64,000 nucleotides of DNA, from positions 21,872 to 85,871 of the forward strand of contig CAYQTJ010000001.1 of the NCBI GenBank assembly GCA_964420395.1, written 5' to 3'. Below, in pieces: positions 58,723 to 64,000 of the stretch. The translations under genes were made by a program, and so were the position numbers. The notes beneath the pieces are model-generated. The model was given only the letters and a program-made list of their open reading frames with translations, made no database searches and had not been told where the DNA came from. Source of the DNA: CAVSZB01 sp964420395 (GTDB lineage: Bacteria > Krumholzibacteriota > Krumholzibacteriia > LZORAL124-64-63). Numbering within the stretch: the stretch's first letter is position 1; every line of letters begins with the position of its first letter.

Positions 58723-60293
58723 GCGCCGCCCACGGCGAGGAACACCGCATTCTGCTGGCCGGGCCACCGGGCGGAGCGTGCGAGAAGATCGCCGCGACGC
58801 TGCGGCAGGCCGGCTACGCCTGCCTGCGCGCCGGCACCGGTCCGGAAGCGATCAGCCTCTTCTGCGTCGAAACGCCCCCGGTCGTGCTGATCGACGTCGA
58901 TCTGCCGGGGGGGGGCGTGCTCGTCTGCCGCGACCTGTTCGAAGCCGAAGCGGGGATCGACACGATCGTGCTGATGCTGCTGCCCGACAACGAGCAGGCG
59001 ACGCGCGAAGCGGCCTTCGCCGCCGGCGCCCACGACGCCTTCCCCCGCGACTGCGGACCGCAGGAGGTCCTCGGGCGGGTGGCCTACGCGCTGCGCGGCT
59101 GGGCGGTCTCCGCCGACCTGCGGGTGCGCAACCTCGATCTGCGGCGCCGCGTGGATCGCGGGCTGGGCGAGCTGGATCGCGTCAACCGCAACCTCAAGCA
59201 GCAGCTGCGCCAGCAGCAGACGCTGCTCGAGCTGACGCAGGAGATGTCCGCCTCGCTCGAGGCCGCCCAGCAGGCGAACGTGCTGCTGCTATCGATCGTC
59301 GGCCAGGTCGGCGCGCTCTCCGCCGCGCTGTTCGCCGGCGACGGCGAGCGGGCGCCGATGTCGCTGGTGGCGGTCAAGGGCATCGATCGCGAACTCTGCC
59401 TCGCCGTCAGCGAGGCGGACCGCGCCGGCTGGCGGGACTGGCTGGAGTCGGCGGGCGCCTCGCCGCTGGAGGGGATCGTGCCGGCCGAGCTGGCGGCCCT
59501 CGGCTTCGCGCTCATGGTGCCCATCCGCGACCGCGCCCGCATCGGCGGGGCGGTCGCGCTCGGCCCGCGGATCACCGGGCAGCCCTACTCCGCCGGCGAC
59601 ATCCGGATGCTGGAGACGATGGGCAACTCCTTCGCCATCGCCCTGCAGAACTCCAATCTCTACCGGCAGCTGAAGGAAACCTACGTCAACACGATCGAGG
59701 CCCTGGTGACCGCGATCGAGGCCAAGGACCGCTACACGCGCGGCCACACGGCGCGGGTGGCCAGGTACGCGCGCGCCATCGCGGTCGAGCTCGATCTCGA
59801 CGAGGCCTCCCTGCAGCAGGTGGAGTACGGCGCCGCGCTGCACGACGTCGGCAAGATCGGCATCTACGAGCACGTGCTCAACAAGCACGGCGAGCTCACC
59901 GAGGAGGAGTTCGCCATGATCCGCCGGCATCCCGCGATGGGGGACCGGATCCTGGCGCACATCGACTTCCTGCGCGAGGCGCGCCTGGCGGTGCGTCACC
60001 ATCACGAACGGGTGGACGGCTCCGGCTACCCCGACGGCCTGCGCGGCGCCCAGATCCCGCTCATCGCCAAGGTCGTCGCCGTGGCCGACGCGTTCGACGC
60101 CATGACCACGACCCGCACCTACTCCAATCCGATCGGCCTCGAGGAGGCGATCGACAACCTCGAGCGCAAGGCCGGGTCGCAGTTCGACGTCATGGTGGTC
60201 GAGGCCTTCATCCGCCTGCTGCGCGATGGGCGCCTGAGCCTCGAGCGGCCGGATGCCCGCGAGGCGCCGGCCCTGACGGTCCCCGTGGAATAG
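58719..60293 (+). CDS. Receiver-GAF-HD-GYP c-di-GMP phosphodiesterase
   Basis: A 524-aa response-regulator-like protein. Residues 10-130 form a receiver domain with phospho-acceptor Asp59 (VVLIDVDLPG). A short coiled coil (LRRRVDRGLGELDRVNRNLK) connects to a GAF domain (about 170-310). The HD-GYP domain is complete: RGHTARVARYA, LHDVGKIGI with H375-D376, RRHPAMGD, HHHERVDGSGYPDGL and AVADAFDAMTTTRTY. It should hydrolyse c-di-GMP. No cognate phosphorelay kinase with a His is in the cluster; the adjacent CheA-like protein lacks one, so phosphorylation would come from elsewhere. Confidence 0.94.
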   Translation: MSAAHGEEHRILLAGPPGGACEKIAATLRQAGYACLRAGTGPEAISLFCVETPPVVLIDVDLPGGGVLVCRDLFEAEAGIDTIVLMLLPDNEQATREAAFAAGAHDAFPRDCGPQEVLGRVAYALRGWAVSADLRVRNLDLRRRVDRGLGELDRVNRNLKQQLRQQQTLLELTQEMSASLEAAQQANVLLLSIVGQVGALSAALFAGDGERAPMSLVAVKGIDRELCLAVSEADRAGWRDWLESAGASPLEGIVPAELAALGFALMVPIRDRARIGGAVALGPRITGQPYSAGDIRMLETMGNSFAIALQNSNLYRQLKETYVNTIEALVTAIEAKDRYTRGHTARVARYARAIAVELDLDEASLQQVEYGAALHDVGKIGIYEHVLNKHGELTEEEFAMIRRHPAMGDRILAHIDFLREARLAVRHHHERVDGSGYPDGLRGAQIPLIAKVVAVADAFDAMTTTRTYSNPIGLEEAIDNLERKAGSQFDVMVVEAFIRLLRDGRLSLERPDAREAPALTVPVE

Positions 60294-60299
60294 CCCCCC

Positions 60300-60332
60300 G
60301 GCACCTGTCATCCCGCGGCACCCTGTCATCCC
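60300..60332. repeat. Two near-identical direct repeats after the HD-GYP gene
   Basis: GGCACCTGTCATCCC (60300-60314) and GGCACCCTGTCATCCC (60317-60332) stand two bases apart; GGCACC recurs at about 60338. The 388-base gap 60294-60681 also holds an AT-richer stretch near 60450-60485 and the hairpin at 60579. No RNA gene is recognised. Confidence 0.4.
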
Positions 60333-60578
60333 CGGTTGGCACCTCCGCAACTCCCGGCGGCCGCGCGCGCTGCGGCGCTGCCGGCTGCGCGGGGCGGCGG
60401 ACGGTGCCTGGCGATGACACCCCGCGCGCGCGGTCGCAGGGCTGGGCCTCCATCACAATTCCTTGTCTGGCAACGTATTGACGGCTGTCGCGCCGACGGC
60501 TCCGGACTGGTCCCAGGCTTGCAGATGGGGGGCGGGGGCGAAGGGGCGGGGCTGGGAGGACTCGTCACTTCGCGCGGC

Positions 60579-60624
60579 GAGACCGGCGGGGAGGGCAGGG
60601 CGCCCTCGTCCCCCCGCCGGTCTC
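60579..60624. terminator. Long bulged hairpin between the HD-GYP and small unknown genes
   Basis: GAGACCGGCGGG (60579-60590) pairs perfectly with 60613-60624, and an inner GAGGGC/GCCCTC stem lies in the loop. No T-run follows. A terminator or RNA structure is possible. Confidence 0.4.
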
Positions 60625-60681
60625 CCGCCCCATGCGACCGGCGATCGCCGCGGCCTCCCCACGCGCGCGAAGGGACCCGGG

Positions 60682-61071
60682 GTGGAGCGGGGGGAATGGG
60701 GACGCCTGGTCCTGGCGGCGGCCGCCGAGCGGCTGCGCCGCCGGCTCGGGCCCGGGCTGCGGCTGGTCGACTGCACCTGCAGCCGGCGGGGCGAGTGGTG
60801 GACCGTCCGCCTGCGCTGCCGGGAAGCGGGGCGGGGCGAACCGCCGTCCGGCGGGCGCCTGCTGCACGGCCGCGGCCACGCCTGCCTGCCCCGCTCTCTC
60901 CTGCCGGGCGATCCCCGCCTGGGGCGGCGGCTGCAGCTGGCGCTGGCGGCGGCGCTGGCGGAGGTGGCGCAGGAGAGCGGTCTGGGGCTGCGGGCGTGCC
61001 GCTGGGCGATCAGGCGGGAGTCGGCTTGCGGGCGGGGCCCCGGCGCGGATGCCGGCCGGCGCCGGACTTGA
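60682..61071 (+). CDS. Hypothetical protein, Arg/Leu-rich
   Basis: A 129-aa reading frame from GTG 60682, without a strong ribosome site. It begins VERGEWGRLVLAAAAERLRR and has several Cys (VDCTCSRRGEW, LRCREAG, GHACLP, LRACRWA). No family was recognised. Its last 62 bases overlap the 3' end of cdaA on the other strand. Such a Cys/Trp content is not typical of GC-artefact frames, which are usually Arg/Ala/Gly-only, and the gap would otherwise be 700 bases; but its reality is uncertain. Confidence 0.4.
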   Translation: MERGEWGRLVLAAAAERLRRRLGPGLRLVDCTCSRRGEWWTVRLRCREAGRGEPPSGGRLLHGRGHACLPRSLLPGDPRLGRRLQLALAAALAEVAQESGLGLRACRWAIRRESACGRGPGADAGRRRT

Positions 61072-61816
61072 GCAGGACCCGGTTGAGCTCGGCCGTGAGG
61101 TCCTCGATCGACAGCCCGCGGCGGATCTCGCCGTCGTGCGCGAGCGATACCGCGCGGGTCTCCTCCGAAACGACGATCACCAGCGCGTCCGACACCTCGG
61201 TCAGTCCGATCGCCGCGCGGTGGCGGGTGCCGAGCACGTAGCCCAGCTCCTCGCGCTCGGTGTTCGGGAGGATGCAGGCCGCGGCGGCGATCTTCGCCTG
61301 GCTGATGATGACGGCGCCGTCGTGCAGCGGTCCCGGAACGGTGAAGATCGACTCCAGCGTCGCGGCCGAGATGTCGGCGTTGAGCTGGGTGCCGGAGCGG
61401 ATCCAGCGCCCGAGGTTGATGTCGCGCTCGATGACGATCAGCGCGCCCAACCCCCGGCGCGACAGCCGTTCCACCGCGGTGAGGATCTCGTGCTCGGCCG
61501 GGATCTCCTCCTCGCCGCCGAAGATCTTCAGGCCGCGCTTGCGCCCGAGGTGGGTGAGCGCCGTGCGCAGTTCGGGCTGGAACAGGATGATGAAGGCGAT
61601 CACCCACACCGTCTGCAGAGTGTCGATGATCCGCTTGACCATGATCATGCCGAGCGCGCTCGAGGCGAACGAGAGCAGGAGCAGGACGCCCAGGCCGGCG
61701 AACATCTGCATCGCGCGGGTCCCCTGCACCAGCAGCAGCAGGCGGTACATCAGGTAGGCGACCAGCAGGACGTCGAGGACGTCGATGATGATCGAGCCGG
61801 TGATGGAATGCCACAT
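61010..61816 (-). CDS. cdaA: Diadenylate cyclase CdaA
   Basis: It makes c-di-AMP from two ATP at the membrane. It has 268 aa. Three transmembrane helices occupy residues about 8-85 (VLDVLLVAYLMYRLLLLV, FAGLGVLLLLSFASSALGM, TVWVIAFIILFQPELR). The DAC domain carries the metal/substrate motifs D166-GA (GPLHDGAVII) and G196-TRHR (LGTRHRAAIG). A positively charged tail ends the protein. It follows folP and ftsH on the same strand, an order close to the cdaA-folP neighbourhoods seen in many Gram-negative phyla outside Proteobacteria. Confidence 0.95.
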   Translation of the reverse strand: MWHSITGSIIIDVLDVLLVAYLMYRLLLLVQGTRAMQMFAGLGVLLLLSFASSALGMIMVKRIIDTLQTVWVIAFIILFQPELRTALTHLGRKRGLKIFGGEEEIPAEHEILTAVERLSRRGLGALIVIERDINLGRWIRSGTQLNADISAATLESIFTVPGPLHDGAVIISQAKIAAAACILPNTEREELGYVLGTRHRAAIGLTEVSDALVIVVSEETRAVSLAHDGEIRRGLSIEDLTAELNRVLLKSGAGRHPRRGPARKPTPA

Positions 61817-61863
61817 GTACGCACTCCCGCGCGGCGGCCGCCCCGCGCGGCCCCCGGTGCAGT

Positions 61864-62780
61864 CTAACAGCCGGCCGGGGGCGGCTCAACCAGGGAACGC
61901 GGCGGTGGCCCCGCGGCCGCGATGGCGGCCAGGACCGTCAGGAATTGCCGCGAGGCCGCCACGTCGTGCACGCGCACCACGGTGGCGCCGGCGAGGAAGG
62001 CGGCGGCGAGGGCGGCCAGGCTGCCCGGCAGCCGCTCTTCCACCGGCGCCCCCGTCAGGTGGGCGATGAAGCTCTTGCGGGAGGCGCCAAGCAGGAGCGG
62101 CCGTCCCCCCCCGATCTCCCGCAGCGCCGCCAGCAGCGCCAGGTTGTCGGCGAGGCGCTTGCCGAAGCCGAGGCCGGGGTCCACGGCGATCCGGTCGGCG
62201 GCGACGCCGGCCGCGCGGGCCGCGGCGACCCGGTCCGCCAGGAAGCGGCCCACCTCGGCCGCGGCGTCGGCGTAGCCCGGGGCGTGCTGCATGGTGCGGG
62301 GTTCGCCCTGCATGTGCATGAGGACCAGGCCGCAGCCGCTCCGGGCCGCGAGCGGCAGCAGTGCGGGATCGTCCCGGCCGGCGGTGATGTCGTTCAGGCC
62401 GTCGGCGCCGGCGTCGAGGGCGAGGCGGGCGGTGGCGGCGCGGCTCGTGTCGACCGTGAGCGGCAGTCCCGTGCGCGGGCGCAGGGCGTGCAGCACCGGC
62501 AGCAGGCGCGCGCGTTCCTCCGCCTCCGGCACCGGCTCGGCGCCGGGCCGGGAGGAGGCCGCGCCGAGATCGAGCAGGTCGGCCCCCTCGTCGGCCAGGC
62601 GCAGGGCCGCCTCCACCGCCGGGCCCGGCTCGCCGTGGCGCGAGCCGGGAAAGAAACTGTCGGGAGTCAGGTTGACCACGCCCATGAGGAGCGGGCGACC
62701 GGGCGGCGCGAGCACCCGCTCGCCCAGCCGCCACGCCGGGGCGGCGAAGGGGGGGAGCGCCGGACCGGCCGGCGGGCCGC

Positions 62781-62784
<4 letters not shown>
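61864..62784 (-). CDS. folP: Dihydropteroate synthase
   Basis: It joins 6-hydroxymethyl-dihydropterin pyrophosphate and p-aminobenzoate to dihydropteroate in folate synthesis. A TTG start at 62784 is proposed: it overlaps the ftsH stop (TTGA) and includes the usual WRLGERVL before the barrel; 306 aa. The signatures are LMGVVNLTPDSFFPGS, LLDLGAASSRPGAEPV, TVDTSRAATARLALDAGA and IAVDPGLGFGKRLADN, with LLLGASRKSFI and RVHDV at the C-terminal end. folE, the first enzyme of the same pathway, is at 34756. Confidence 0.93.

Positions 62785-64000
<1,216 letters not shown>

Overview
The window is very GC-rich bacterial chromosome, densely packed with short intergenic gaps, many ATGA/GTGA/TTGA overlaps and a high share of GTG and TTG starts. 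Two large secreted proteins (8898-11879 and 45358-48507) end in a C-terminal FlgD-Ig/secretion-type domain with a 'PNPFNP' signature and a 'GxY(L/F)xxxxG...K.aLV(R/K)' tail. Together with a DUF5916 outer-membrane protein, this points to a Gram-negative lineage of the FCB side of the tree (Krumholzibacteria, Eisenbacteria or Latescibacteria-like). That placement is inference. No phage, IS element, CRISPR array or RNA gene was recognised.

Layout. 1-5513: a CzcCBA/CusCBA-type metal efflux operon (outer-membrane gene truncated by the window). 5519-8654 (-): an rRNA/tRNA methyltransferase, a thioesterase and a gamma-glutamyltransferase. 8898-12710: a large secreted protein with a structured leader and a zinc-ribbon methyltransferase. 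12903-18765: a TolC/adaptor/HAE1 RND pump. 18932-22462: a SagB-like nitroreductase, Tag glycosylase, a membrane protein fused to a THEP1-type NTPase, and a YfcE-like phosphoesterase. 22667-27858: nucleoside uptake and salvage (WYL regulator, NupC, Udk, Hpt, GuaB). 27886-31480: YgjP-type peptidase, HD protein, DUF5916 outer-membrane protein. 31939-33606: FHA-GAF-PP2C phosphatase. 33623-38089: a CarH/LitR-like MerR regulator divergent from folE, followed by fasciclin, DUF378 and an NAD(P)-binding/DUF2867-like gene, with four copies of a short operator-like motif between regulator and folE. 38113-40687: a lower-GC stretch with a membrane-anchored HTH protein and an orphan secreted protein. 40953-49854: queuosine-related genes (QueG, QueF and a queuosine-tRNA mannosyltransferase homologue), a radical SAM enzyme, an SDR and a subtilase. 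49838-51642: HAD phosphatase and alpha/beta hydrolase. 51816-60293: an MCP-like protein, a CheA-like protein without a phosphorylatable His, a small HTH protein and two HD-GYP proteins, one of which has lost key metal ligands. 60682-64000: a small unknown gene, then ftsH, folP and cdaA on the minus strand (ftsH truncated by the window).

Most interesting: (i) the apparently non-catalytic chemosensory-like module at 51.8-60.3 kb; (ii) the LitR/CarH-like regulator lacking the cobalamin-ligating histidines with its operator array at folE; (iii) the bacterial homologue of eukaryotic queuosine-tRNA mannosyltransferase near queG and queF; (iv) the membrane/THEP1 fusion; (v) the membrane-spanning HTH protein with a predicted outside propeller. 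FolE could feed both folate (folP is here too) and queuosine synthesis.
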